Assembly: GCA_037576215.1 (NCBI GenBank)
Contig: JBANDB010000001.1
Span: 7,130,001 to 7,194,000 of the forward strand
DNA length: 64,000 nucleotides
Direction of reading: 5' to 3'
From: Armillaria gallica
Taxonomy: Eukaryota; Basidiomycota; Agaricomycetes; Agaricales; Physalacriaceae
The notes beneath the pieces were generated by a model, which saw nothing but the letters and a program-made list of their open reading frames with translations, did no database searches and had not been told where the DNA came from. The translations under genes were made by a program, and so were the position numbers. This document shows, in pieces, positions 47,575 to 58,618 of the stretch; positions within the stretch are counted from its first letter, which is position 1; every line of letters begins with the position of its first letter.

Positions 47575-49000
47575 AAACAAGTTTATGCCACTCATGCTGA
47601 ACGACTTAACAACCAAGATCAACTTATATATAAAATCAAGAAATTTCATGAAGATAAGATGATGCTCAGTTTCGTTAGCAAGAAGGGGGAACAGAGATTT
47701 CTAAAAAGGGCAAGTCAGTTCTATATAACACCAGACCAAAGAATGTTCCATAGGAATGCTGACAAAATCCCAAGACTTGTAATATTAAATCCTGAAACCA
47801 GACAGAGAGTTCTAGAAGAAGCACATGACAGACTGGGGCACAAAGGCGAACAGGCAGTTTATGATGTGCTCCGACTTTGAGTGTTCTGGCCATATTTATG
47901 AACACATGTGCATCAACATATTGCTTCCTGCCATGAGTGCCAGTGCCAAAAATTGATTCAAATGATGATGCCTCCAACAATCTCTACACCAGTTACCATC
48001 TTTGAGAAAGTATATATTGATGTCATGGTAATGCAGCCCCCTTCCAGAAAATATAAGTATATTGTCTGTGCCAGAGATGATCTCACCGGAGTTTTAGAAG
48101 CAAGTCCACTAACAGAAAACAAATCCCGTCAGCTCACAAAATTCTTTTGGACAAAGATTTATTGTTGATATGGAGCTATTGGCCATGTAGTGACTGATAA
48201 TGGGCCAGAAATCAAAGGAGCATCTAAGCATCTGATGAAATGAATGAATATTCCTCATGTCAAGATTTCTGCATACAATAAAATTGGAACTGGAGCAGTT
48301 GAACACAGTCATTTTGTACTGCGAGAAGCCATTGTTAAAGCATGTCCAAAGAAGAGAAATGGAGAAATCAAGAATTGGCACAAATATATTGACATCGCAG
48401 TATTTGCTGATCGGGTAACTACTAGTAGTGTGACTGGTTACACCCCATATTACCTGTTGCACAGCATTGAGCCCTTGTTACCAATAGACTTGGTAGAAGC
48501 TACCTTTATGGTGGAAGGTTTTCAGTCTGGAATCTCGACTGAAGACTTACTAGCACTGCACATTCAACAACTTTCACACCATCCCAATGACCTAAGTCAT
48601 GCAGCAGAAATGCTCAAGAAGGCTAGGGTGCAATCTTGTGATCAATTCATGCAAAGGTACAAACAGCGACTTCAAAAATCAGAATATAAGACCGGTGAAT
48701 TAGTATTAGTCCAAAATAGCCGATTGGAAATGACCATAAATCGCTTCAAGACTGACCCCCGATATCTCAGCCCCTATGAGGTAGTGCAAAGAACATATGG
48801 AGGTGCCTATAAATTACGGGAATTAGATGGAACTGAGATGTCTAGAAGTATAGCCGCCTTTTGGCTATTACCTTATGTTACCCAAGGATCATCCGATTTT
48901 TATAAATTAATTGGAAAAAGAGAGGAAACAGACAACCTGGATACAGATGACCATGTGTCAAAAATGTCAGAAGGAGACAATGAATTGGACATATGAAAAA
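47575..49000 (+). pseudogene. pol: Integrase, TGA-interrupted
   Basis: The zinc-binding motif H-X4-H ... C-X2-C is visible as HDRLGH and CHEC (47824-47940). TGAs at 47878 and 47899 fall in the intervening FWP segment. The catalytic Asp residues are in YIDVMVM and VVTDNGPE, and the catalytic Glu in GAVEHSHFVLREA. TGAs at 48166 and 48241 stand at probable Arg codons (CRYG, KRMNIP). VFADRVTTSSVTGYTPYYLL and the GPY-type segment RFKTDPRYLSPYEVVQR follow. Changes such as FWLLPY for remembered FRLLPY also fit CpG decay. It would insert the cDNA. The frame continues past a TGA at 48994. Confidence 0.87.
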
Positions 49001-50049
49001 GGAACATTCATGATGATTCACAGAAACTCTCATATAAAAAGAGTCCCTGCTCTGAATGAGGTAAAGAATTTAATTGACCCTTCAGGCCATTCAATGGCTG
49101 CATTCAGCAAGTTGAAAGAGGCCAGTTTCTTCTGCCAAGTTTGTTAAAAGTAGGGCACACTTTCATTCAGCCATCTCTTCCCCTTTCCACCGCACACGCC
49201 ATGTCTTTAAACACTCTCATAAACTACCTCCCTAACCTTGGGCAACCATTTACGCATCCTAATTTCACCGAGATCTCATTAAATTCTGCTATGCACAGCG
49301 TCTTGGGAGACACCGGAGAATACAAGGAGGAAGTTGATTATATGGCCCTGAAAGGCAATGCAGAAATGGTGGTAGAAACCACGCTGGAAAATGTTGAAGT
49401 ATGCAACAATGATTGAGACCAATTGGCAGAATACTGACCACAGAAAATCCAGCATTTCTTCACTACTGTCTTCAGACACACCACCATCACCTGACTGCAG
49501 GGAGAGGTCCATTTCCATCCCATGTGAGGGGACAGATATGCTATCTCACCTGCCTTGAGCATGGTAGGTGCCAGAAGCCCACTCCCTTCCTGTGAAAATC
49601 CTGGGACAGCCAGCACGATTGTCATTGTGCCAGCTAGAGAACATCTAGGGAAATTAGACCTGCCATTTATCCCGGTGATAAGGAAGGGGCCACCATTGTG
49701 CCTCTATGGTGATATATACTGTGCCACCTGGTACGGCAATGGTTTTATTATCCGTATTCTTCTTGCTACCAGGGAATATGTCGTCTTTAATGCAGAATTC
49801 GAAAACACTGGGTATCACCATGTGCCTTTCCAGGTGACATTTGTTGCCCATGCCAAACTCTTTCGCCTACCCCCTTTTTGATGAGTTCAGCAGCTCATGG
49901 ATCAGTTTGGACACAAACTGTGGCCACAGCATAAGCCTAGGTTGGAAATGGTACGTATGGATATTGAGGAGGTGATGCAGTGTGATCTTAACCGGTATAT
50001 CCCATACTTTAAAACATTGTTATATGGACAACTTACTACTTTGGCTTAA
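49001..50049 (+). pseudogene. Unrecognised C-terminal extension or third ORF of the retrotransposon
   Basis: The pol frame stays free of TAA and TAG from integrase to a TAA at 50047-50049. TGAs lie at 49057, 49075, 49414, 49435, 49492, 49525, 49879 and 49882. An ATG at 49201 (MSLNTLINYLPNLG) could start a separate ORF of about 283 codons. Readable parts are HSVLGDTGEYKEEVDYMALK, STIVIVPAREHLGKLDLPFI, CLYGDIYCATWYGNGFIIRI and LEMVRMDIEEVMQCDLNRYI. They resemble an ordinary folded protein with a beta-rich centre. I know no such domain downstream of integrase in this group and give no function. About 175 bp of AT-rich sequence separates it from the 3' LTR. Confidence 0.55.
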
Positions 50050-50224
50050 AATTTTAGAATTGACATTATGCGAGTTACCAAGATTGCTGTTTACATTTCA
50101 CCTATGACTTAAAATGTTTATGATTATATGACACCCCCTCATTTATTTAATGTGTCCAATTAAGACAACTTTAGCCTCTCCTATGAGTAACCGAGGACGG
50201 TTACATTTCTTTGTTCCCCGCAGA

Positions 50225-50862
50225 TGTCAGGCCGGAACCCGGGCCAGTAGAAAACCAGAATTCGGACCGAGAAAAGGTGCTGAGTAAGCACTTACTAATT
50301 GCTTAGTAAGTCATCAGCCATCCATAGCAGGTGAGAATCATGCCCGACCCAATGGATGAGTAAGCAGTGTGCTATGATGCGCCTACTAGCAGGAAATCCT
50401 TACTAATACCCATACAGGATGGCTGAAGGCTGAGTAATCCAAGTATCTAAAAATAGGATAGCCAACTTGTATATAAAGGCCAGGAAACAAAATGCAAGGT
50501 AACTTTTTACACCCCAGAAACAGAGTATTGAATTCAGAATGAGAGGTGGATAAGTCTCCACCATCTTAAGCAGCAAGATCACAAAGTCAAGAAGACTTTG
50601 TGAAATCAGTCAGTTAACAGTCAGAACAACAGTCAGTTGCCAACCACCATACGGTTGGCCCAGTAGCAGTAACAGTCGCAAGAAAATCAGAGATCGAAGC
50701 ACACACGCGCTCTGATTAATTTTCAGTATCATACACATTCATTCGTTGGATGTCCTTGGAGTCAAGCAGAGTATAGCACACATGCTGATTCCCCCAAACT
50801 CACCTTGTCATGCTAACATTTACAGTACGATATAATCTAGTCACCCCTAAATATCCATGACA
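50225..50862 (+). repeat. 3' LTR (638 bp)
   Basis: It begins TGTCAGGCCGGAACCC and ends ATATCCATGACA. It differs from the 5' LTR at three CpG/CpA sites only. It is preceded by TTTGTTCCCCGCAGA, part of which (CTTTGTTCCCCGC) also occurs at 45119-45131 just after the TAA of the internal coding insert. No clear polypurine tract was seen. Confidence 0.95.
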
Positions 50863-50896
50863 ACAGCGCCCTCAGTGCAGGTATGGCGGCGGGGGC

Positions 50897-51361
50897 GAGT
50901 GATTTACAGGGCCGGGCTTGGCTTGAGTTGGGCCTGGCTTTCAAAATCGCAGCCCTGAGCCCTGAGCCAAAGCCCTATCAGGCTTGGGCCTGACTCGGGC
51001 TCAAGCTAGGGCTTGTAGATATGATTGAAAACACAGCTTCGAGAGAGATATGTAAGCATTAATACATGTTTTATGAGCTGTGAAGCTTACTAGATGATCT
51101 GAATAGAGCTTAAGACTGTAATCTCCTTTGATTATGACTAGTGGATGAATTCTGACATTAGAATTGATATAATACTACCTTGGACAGCCACATACTTGTG
51201 AGCTCAAAGCCCTGGCCTGAAGCCCGGGGCTTGGGCTTTCTCAAGTCAAAGCCTGAGCCCGATCCCTGATGAAGCCCTACTGTCGGGCCTGGCTTTTTAG
51301 GGCTTGGCTTGGCCTGGCTTGGCCTGGTTTTCGGGCTTGGGCCAAGCCTTGTAAATCGCTA
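50897..51361. mobile_element. hAT-like MITE, copy 1 (465 bp)
   Basis: The terminal inverted repeats read AGTGATTTACAGGGCC at the left and CTTGTAAATCGCT at the right (diverged). The subterminal regions are made of GGCTTGGG/CCCAAGCC-type words in opposite orientations, and the centre is AT-rich and non-coding. It belongs to the same family as 60170-60773. A clean target duplication was not found for this copy. It lies between the retrotransposon and DUF6535-C. Confidence 0.7.
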
Positions 51362-53197
51362 GACGTGGCGATGCGGCTTGGCAAGTCACGAGCCTAATGA
51401 CTAGCACGACGAAGGTTTCCTCTACCAGATCTACCAATATGGCTTCAACGATAGGCATGGACAGTCAAGCTCAGACCACTCATAGGTGCCATCACCAAGT
51501 GGGGGAAACATGCACTTCAAGCCAAGACCTGTCTGTTCACTGGAGGAAATGTCACAGCATTTTAAAGGAATATGACTCCAAGGTCATTTCCTCATGGACA
51601 GAAGAGATGAATATGATTCTCATTTTTGTGAGTGCTTCAATTCTAAGTACTGCTTCTGTATTGACACTGACTGCTGTATCATAGGCTGGCCTTTACTCTG
51701 CTGTGGTTACAGCTTTCCTTGTCGAATCATATCAATGGCTTACTGCGGACCCTATTGAAGCTCTTTTGTCCCGTATCGCCTCCCAACTGGATCCGGATGC
51801 AAACAGCTCCTCACTTCAATTATCGTACAGTCCCTCGGGTTCTGACATTGCCATCAATGCTGCTTGGTTCTCAAGCCTAGTTCTCGCCCTATCAGCAGTC
51901 CTCATAGCAATACTCGTCAAGCAGTGGCTCATCTACTATACCCGGACGAACAACCCAACATCCCTGCAACATCCTCATGTAGCGATAGCCCTGCATCATT
52001 TGAGCTATACCAGTCTGTCCAGTGATATGATCTATTATTCAGCGGGTTATCCCTCCCTCCTTCTCATCATTTCCCTTTTCCTTTTCTTCACGGGTCTCAT
52101 CATACTTCTCTGGACTTTGAATTCAATTGTCGCTGGATTGGTCACCGTTTTAACAAGCTGTACAACTGTTTACTTCCTCGTCACGACTATTGCACCCTCC
52201 TTCGACACAAATTCCGTATGCCGTTCATCTCAAGCGTGGTACTTCTATCGCCTAGTATCAGCCTGGCGCTCTATATCCACAGGTAGACACATCAAGAATG
52301 GGGTCACTACGTGGACAGAAATGTCTTTGAAGTTTCTGGACTCCAGAAGCAGTGAATACCTCTCACATGCATTGTTATGGGTACACAATCATGCAATCAC
52401 ATGGGACCCCCCGAGCATACAGTCTGTATGGAAATGCGCCAAAAGCCTGGACGATGAAACAGCACTCCAAGTGTTATGCGACGTCTACTTAACCAGTAAA
52501 CAGACATCCTACGTATCCAACATTCTATCAAAGGAATACACGAGCATCTGGCGGTGCTGGATAGGTGATAAAGAGATCGAGGAAATGTATGAGCTATTGC
52601 TGCGTACCTTCCCTGATACTTCTTCCGTGGCCATGAGCCCGAAGCATCATGAGAATATCATAGATCTCATAGACGCATTCTGCTCCTTGCATTTCGGGAT
52701 CGAATATCATCACGATCGCATCTTTACCATCTTTACCGGGCTGAACAAGCTCGCCAATCTTCTATCTCCCACGGTGAAGAGACTCTGTGCGCGCAGGCTA
52801 GAAATGCAACAGTGTCGAAGACACTGATCACACCCACACCCAACACTACACACACAAACCCTCAAGTTCTTGGGGGGATATTATGCGATAGAAGCAGATT
52901 GAAGCAAAACAACTAAACTCTCAGAATATACAATACACGCGTATAGCAATAGCGCGCGTCACGTATCTAGATCTCTCTAAGTCCAAAGGCTTTTATAACA
53001 AGAGGGGCAACCAATGTTGCCGGGCCTCAAGGCAAGGTGTACTACAATACACGATACGTTGCCACACACCCACAAAACCCTCAATAAGTCGCGCGCGTCA
53101 CACACAGGTAACCACAACAACCTAGACACACTCTAAACACGACTCAAAGCTTGCGCTCTAAGCAGAAACCCTTCACAAAACGTCCACTCAAGCCACA

Positions 53198-53585
53198 GGA
53201 TTTGAACCTACGCACTCAAGCTTCCAAAACCAATCGTAGACCCACAGGGTTTGAACCTATGCCGATCCAGAGACACAATAACCAACTAAACCCCGTCCGA
53301 CAAGCCAAAGGGTTTGAACCTCTGCCGCTTGCGGAAATGAGAACCCTCAAGCGCGCACTAATCAGACCACAGGGTTTGAACCTGTGCCGCCTGTAGCGCC
53401 GCGCGTTAGAAGAAGGCCTCTGTACGAACACTAATCAGACCAAAGGGTTTGAACCTCTGCCGCCTGTAGTATCTCGCACACAAGAAACGCCGTCCGACAA
53501 GCCAAAGGGTTTGAACCTCTGCCACTTGCGGAATGGTATACCCAACTAAGCGCGTGCTAATCAGACCAAAGGGTTTGAACCTCTG
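53198..53585 (-). repeat. Array of seven tRNA T-arm-like hairpins
   Basis: On the minus strand the word AGAGGTTCAAACCCTTT recurs with small changes. Centres are near 53204, 53253, 53315, 53377, 53450, 53511 and 53574, spaced 49-73 bp. Each is a 5-bp stem with the loop TTCAAAC, which fits the tRNA T-arm and the RNA polymerase III B box (GTTCAAACC). Two flanking types recur irregularly: one with CGTCCGACAAGCC on the plus strand (two copies, near 53300 and 53500) and one with CTAATCAGACC (three copies). No complete cloverleaf is formed, so these are not called tRNA genes. They are probably SINE-like or tRNA-derived tandem fragments. Confidence 0.6.
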
Positions 53586-53710
53586 CCGCCTGTAACACCG
53601 CGCGTCACAAGAAACCCTCAAAGCACAAGAGCGTGTCCTCAATGACACTGTACTCCTCTTCTCAGGTTAGAGCGCAAGTCACCCAACCAATTAATTCACA
53701 CCGTACACAG

Positions 53711-53758
53711 GTCCCCCGCTAAGCAAGTCCCCTGCTAAACAAGTCCCCCGCTAAGCTT
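53711..53758 (+). repeat. Three tandem 16-bp repeats
   Basis: GTCCCCCGCTAAGCAA, GTCCCCTGCTAAACAA and GTCCCCCGCTAAGCTT in a row. The middle copy differs by C-to-T and G-to-A. They lie inside the insertion that splits DUF6535-C. Confidence 0.8.
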
Positions 53759-55859
53759 TCTATGCCTTGTGCGCAACTCAATTCACTCGGTATGATATCA
53801 ACTCTCGGTCTATTCTCTCGCTCGAAGTTACAAACTAGTCCTGCTGCTAGGGCGTCAAGCTGAGGGCTTGTGCGCGACTACAACAGGGGTCCAAAACTTG
53901 TACACTACAAGTACACTGCGCTATTTATCTATTTTACATCCTACAAATTTGTACCACCAAATATAGTATTATTTAAGCTGCGGGGTACTTTCGCCTGCGT
54001 CCTGCGCATGTTGCAATTATCACGCCATAGCTTGGCGCTGACTCAGGAGTCTGGCCCGGGGCCAGGTCCTGTCTCTGAGTGTCACGGCATCGGTTACCAA
54101 GGCTATGACACGCGGGTTGACATCAGTTGCCATATCCCCGGAGTTATAGCCTACCCCGCAACTCTTATTTCGCTTCCTAGTATTCTCACAGGGAATTCCA
54201 TTGTAGTGAGGGCAATGTGCTTCTTGTCTAGGCCTCGCGCATTTTGGCTGAAGCCCGGAACTTCGGATTTACTTGGGTTCTGACATCTCAAGGTCTAGAA
54301 CTCTAAGCTCCGGGCCTGCCATGCCTTGCACGTCATAGATCACTGCTACGCGAAGTCTTAATTACCCCGCAAGCATGTCCCGCGCTATTCTTAGCGCGCG
54401 TATGCTTTGCCTTGTCAGAGCACTCAGTGTCAAGCACTGGGACTTCATACCTAGTACGGCCTTTCTAGTACCATTCTCAGGTTAAGCCATGCGCTCCACC
54501 CAGCTTTACTCTGGTAATATCATTACTGGCATTATAAACACTGCACTCTGTTGCTTTCATCATTGCCTTCATGTCTGGGCATTATTGCCTGTACTCATTT
54601 GTACAATTCGCAAATTTACACGCGTGAATGCTTTTCAAGCGTGTCAACGGATGGCATATTCAAGAAAGACGGTACCTCATCGTCTGTGGCCAGCGTTACA
54701 GAGGGGATCGCACATACCATTAATTTTGCCATAACAGAGCACTGGTCTGGAACTCGTCTTACCATCTTGCCCGAGAATACGTTTGGGGTTCCAGGTAAAC
54801 CAGTTGTATTGTCACTATTTTGTCGTTATCCTGATAAGACGCTCCACAGCATCTCGTCTATTAGAGATCCTGATCGATGCTTCGTGCGCTGCACGTCGGA
54901 CATCTGCGACCGACACAACCAGGGATACCTTCTATTTTTTAGTGAACGCTGCGATAAACCTCACTCATTTCATCGCCGTTCAGCTGGATGAGCCTGGGCG
55001 AGTGAGCGACGAGCAGCTGTCAAAGCTATTGGATGCGATGGATGAATTCCCAGCGTCAATGGATGTCGAAGTCACTCGTAAAAAGTGGTACTTGTGGAAC
55101 ACCTGGGCTCCCACCTTGTTTCGTTACAACGGAAAGTCAGTCTGGGAGATGTGGGCCCATCGAAATGGATTGAAGGTGTCCATGATGAAGCTCTTGACTA
55201 TGTTTGACAGTCCACTCCTTGACACGGATATTTACAATCCTGGCCATCCGCCGGATATTCTCATGTTGTATATGCTGTATGGGAATCAAGACGTACGTTC
55301 TCCATCCCAACATATGGTCCAGATACTCATCGAATCTGTAGCAAAGAAGTTCAGCATATCTCCAGGGCGCAAAACTTGCTGGTGTTGCAGTTGAGGAGTA
55401 TTACACTCCTGTCGGTGCTCGCTGGTGGCAGCAGAGATTGACGCCATCCGAAATCAGTTCTGTGATACATGCGTTGATCGACGAACTCGCTCCTCTAAAC
55501 TCAACGACGCCAGATGGAAAGTGCTTTCCCGTCCTCTGCGCTCTCCTTTCAGTGCATACCACTGATCACGAAACTACGGAGAAGATCGGATCTCTGTTTG
55601 CAAGCCGGATCGATGCATGCGTCTCCTCCAGTCCATCTTCAAACGGTACTGATGTCCTCCACGCGGATATACGATCCTGGTCGGAAACCCTTATTCGAAT
55701 CTTGTCGAACCCCGAGACAGTCGATTTACCGGCTGCGCTAAGTACGTTTTCTGGTTTATTTTGGATAGCTGCCTAATATAAAAATCTAGTTCCGAAGGCT
55801 CTTCCCAGTCTCGTTCGATATGCGCAATCCAACTATATTTTGGGCGGAGAGATAACAGA

Positions 55860-57058
55860 GGGCACGTAGAATTTTGCGTTTAACCCTTGCACGCTTGCGT
55901 TCCCTTGCGAGTTTCCGTTTGCATTTGCGTTTGCGTTCATATGCACGCATTTGAATAAATTGCATTTGCGTTCGATCAAATGCATTTGCGTTTCTGAGTG
56001 TGACATCATTTGTGTGCGTGACACGATCGACTCTCTCGTCTTGGATGCTTTTCCTGAGTCCGAAAGTGTACTACACCTATTTATTGTGTGTATTGTGTGT
56101 TGTAAATCCAGTTTCAACGCGTAGAAACGTCGATGATACTATAATAGTGAGCTCGGCAATAGGTACAGCCACCATCGCAAACTGATCGGGCATCTAAGAA
56201 CCCATTTCGGAGCTCACGCTCTACCGCCGCGTCTGCATCGATTCTCTGTCTTGCACTGTAATCTTTCTTCACTTAGGATACTGTGTCTCCAACAGACTCG
56301 GATTGCTTCAATATTTAATAGTCCCAATGTTGAATTCTAGCCAAAAGGGTTCGAGCTCAAGTCTTATCGTGTCAGTACACTTTCGTAGAGTAACTACGAG
56401 TACATGAGCCAACATTGAGTAATACCAGGCCAGAATAACTCTGCAGATAAGTAACACGAGACCGTGATGAGTAAAAATGCTAGTGAAACCGGAGTTGAAC
56501 TTGATTCGATCCAGTGTCAAACGCAAACGTGACAGGTGTGTCACATTTGCGTTCATTTGCGTTCACTTTGCATCGCATGCGTGGGATGTTTTACCATTCG
56601 CGTTCTTACTTAAACACTTGCGAGAAACATCTGAACGCATGCATAAATCAAGTTAACGCATGCGTTCTTGATTGAAACGTTTGCGTTACTTTGATTGGTG
56701 CATGCGTTCATATGATTTGACTTTTGTAACTTCTGTTCGGGCTTCCACTGATTTTTGATGGATGTATGGTACATAAATACCATCGGACCATCCACAGATA
56801 CCTTGTGGGTAGGTATTTTACTGTCTTTCAAGTCTCAGACAATTGACTTGACACTGTAATCTATCCGGAACAGTGTTGAAACCTCCTAAAGATTAAGAAT
56901 GCATTTGACATAGTCTGGTACATAAATTTTGCTTGCATTTATAGGTAATGACACGCAGTAATGATGTCATAAATATATTGATAGGAACGCAAATGATTGT
57001 ACACAAAACGCAAATGAACGCAAGCACGCAAATCACAAACGCAAAATTCTCCTGGCCC
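55860..57058. mobile_element. Mutator-like non-autonomous element (1,199 bp, 9-bp duplication)
   Basis: It splits DUF6535-C exon 5. GATAACAGA occurs on both sides (55851-55859 and 57059-57067), a 9-bp duplication as made by Mutator-type transposases. The inverted ends are GGGCACGTAGAATTTTGCGT and, reversed, GGGCCAGGAGAATTTTGCGT. Subterminal copies of ATTTGCGTT lie forward near the left end and reversed (AACGCAAAT) near the right end, with more in the middle near 56520-56560. No transposase ORF is present. Confidence 0.8.
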
Positions 57059-58618
57059 GATAACAGACAATTTTATATCTTCCTCTGCCGTCGCACTGCA
57101 ATTGGGTTGCCAGGCACTCTGCCATGATGTACTGGACGACTTGAAAGAGTTGATGACATTGATGGCCAGATCTATTGAGGGCGACTATGATACGCAGGCG
57201 GTAAAGGATGCTCGGAAACGGTGGAAGGAAGTGATTGACCTGCCTCTGGTCGTCCCTCAGCATCATCTGGAGGACACGTATGCTCTGCTTGAAAACAGTC
57301 TTCGAAGTTAGTAGCATATGGGCCGATGTATCATTCTTCGTGACGTTACCACAATATCCATGACAGCGGAGAAAATGGTCGTTGCTTCGTACGTGGAAGT
57401 AAATCACATTTAGCTCTTAATAGGAAATATGTATGTAGCTGGCACGATGTTGTATATGAAAATACACAGAGAATAATCGCTCCCAACAGGTCGAGCAGTC
57501 GACAGCGGTGAGGAGTAACCGATATACAACATGCAAGAAACGCAAACGGAACATGAATGGAGAAGGATATCAAGGAGCCGAAAGTTCCACCAAGCCCTGT
57601 AATGTGCACACTTGAAGTCGTCGTAAAAATGGAGACAAGTAAGCATCGTTGACTTTTCATAGGCCCGCGTCAGGTGTGAGGTACTGTATCTGGACCCCCA
57701 AGGAGACTGTACCGTCTTGTTAGTACCCCTGGGAACAGCTTTCGACATTGATTCTTCTAGTCTCGTCCGAAGGGCGCAGGTGTTTGTTCCTCTCCTCCGA
57801 GCTGTGCTAAACGGTACACTTCATTTTGGGGTATCTCGATGGCAAGCACGCGCGAAGCTGTCGATGGTACAATCGTCCCCGCATGTTCGGTAGATCAAAT
57901 TCCCAAAACAATCTTGCGATACCAGATCGAATGGGCCGAAGGCCAATTAAGGATATCTGCAGAGCGCGCGGATCAACGAGAAAAAGAGACCCCGTAGGAA
58001 CGTCTAGTCCGAGATGCGTTCATGACGACGAGCATGTTGGAGTGTGATCGGCGCTTAGAATGTCGACGTCATCAATTGGCAAGGAGGCCTGACGATTTAC
58101 GAGTAAATAAGAACACGATAGTGCAATTCAAGAAAGTAAAGAAACTCACTGAATATAGAATTTGACGCTTGCACCCTGCAAATAGAAATTTGCCTTCAGA
58201 ACCTATCAATGTGCACTCTTCCTCATTCCGAAAGACGCGCTTCTACAGCCAAGACATGCACGCGCTATCCACGCAGTAGCATTGCCACGACGAACTCTTC
58301 CGCCAGGCTCTCCCGCCAAAGTCAATCCGAAGGATCGGCGAAACGGGGGGCTCAACAAACGTTAAGACGAGATCTTCCATGATCTGGCATATTCGCAGTA
58401 TCAAGATCGCGAGAATCCGATGCACCGTACGTGCCGTTTCGTAGGCTGCGACGAGGTCTACTAGTACGAGGCATCCAGATCAGATGGTGGAATTTACACG
58501 AGTCTGTTGAGAATGGTCCATACGCGGCGACTCGGTTGATGGCTTGATAGTGATGGGCGGAGACTGAGCCGAGGTGGTCATGAGAGACGTATGCCTCTGC
58601 AGACACGATTACATCTGA

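Larger units (their letters stand above)
37105..50862 (+). mobile_element. Ty3/gypsy LTR retrotransposon, 13.76 kb
   Basis: Two 638-bp LTRs with TGTCAG...TGACA ends enclose a primer-binding site, gag with zinc knuckle, protease, an unrecognised coding segment, reverse transcriptase, RNase H and integrase. The order RT-RH-IN identifies Ty3/gypsy. Conserved residues include the protease DSG, the FIDD box, and the integrase HHCC and D, D, E. The flanks are ACGG and ACAG, which could be a 4-bp duplication changed at its CpG. The element sits between the CpG-poor leader block and DUF6535-C. The coding frame is riddled with in-frame TGA codons, so this copy cannot make a normal polyprotein under the standard code. 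Confidence 0.93.
52771..54645. mobile_element. Composite insertion in DUF6535-C exon 2 (about 1.87 kb)
   Basis: Extra sequence relative to copies A and B; the borders are approximate because the flanks have diverged. The left part read on the minus strand has a TATAAAAGCC (52988-52997) followed by about 150 bp ending in GTGTGATCAGTGTCTTCGAC, which could be LTR-derived. The middle carries the T-arm-like array and a 16-bp triplicate. No transposase, reverse transcriptase or integrase is visible. Confidence 0.5.
51457..57311 (+). pseudogene. DUF6535-domain protein, copy C, broken by two insertions
   Basis: Exon 1 (51457-51627), intron 51628-51684 and exon 2 (from 51685) follow copy A and encode TWTEMSLKFLDSRSSEYLSH and the NAAWFSSLVLALSAVLIAIL membrane segment. 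Exon 2 is cut near 52770 by an insertion of about 1.87 kb and resumes near 54645 (VASVTEGIAHTINF). Intron 54795-54849 and exon 3 (54850-55292) are intact. The donor GTACGT and the acceptor CTCCAG at 55365 join exon 4 (55366-55741) in frame, unlike copies A and B. Intron 55742-55789 leads to exon 5, which is split by a second element (55860-57058) and ends at the TAG 57309-57311. This copy shows the original intron 3 splice, although the gene itself is dead. Confidence 0.75.

Noticed and set aside
37885..50049. Genome-wide reassignment of UGA to Arg or Trp
   Set aside because: TGA ends several DUF6535 reading frames, and companion CpG-type changes explain the pattern. Other genes in the window close with TAG under the standard code. 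Element-specific read-through is kept only as a minor alternative.
50170..50224. Polypurine tract before the 3' LTR
   Set aside because: The sequence upstream of the LTR is mixed (GAGGACGG, then pyrimidine-rich). No continuous purine run is present, so it is not called.
37095..50870. Clear 5-bp target duplication of the large retrotransposon
   Set aside because: The flanks are AACGG and ACAGC. Only a 4-bp ACGG/ACAG match with one CpG change is possible, so I did not annotate it as certain.
53198..53585. Tandem tRNA genes
   Set aside because: Only T-arm-like hairpins are present. D-arm, anticodon arm and acceptor pairing cannot be formed around them.
53151..53648. Proteins with repeated GFEP-type words on either strand
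   Set aside because: They are translations of the T-arm-like repeat word, a common source of false protein predictions.
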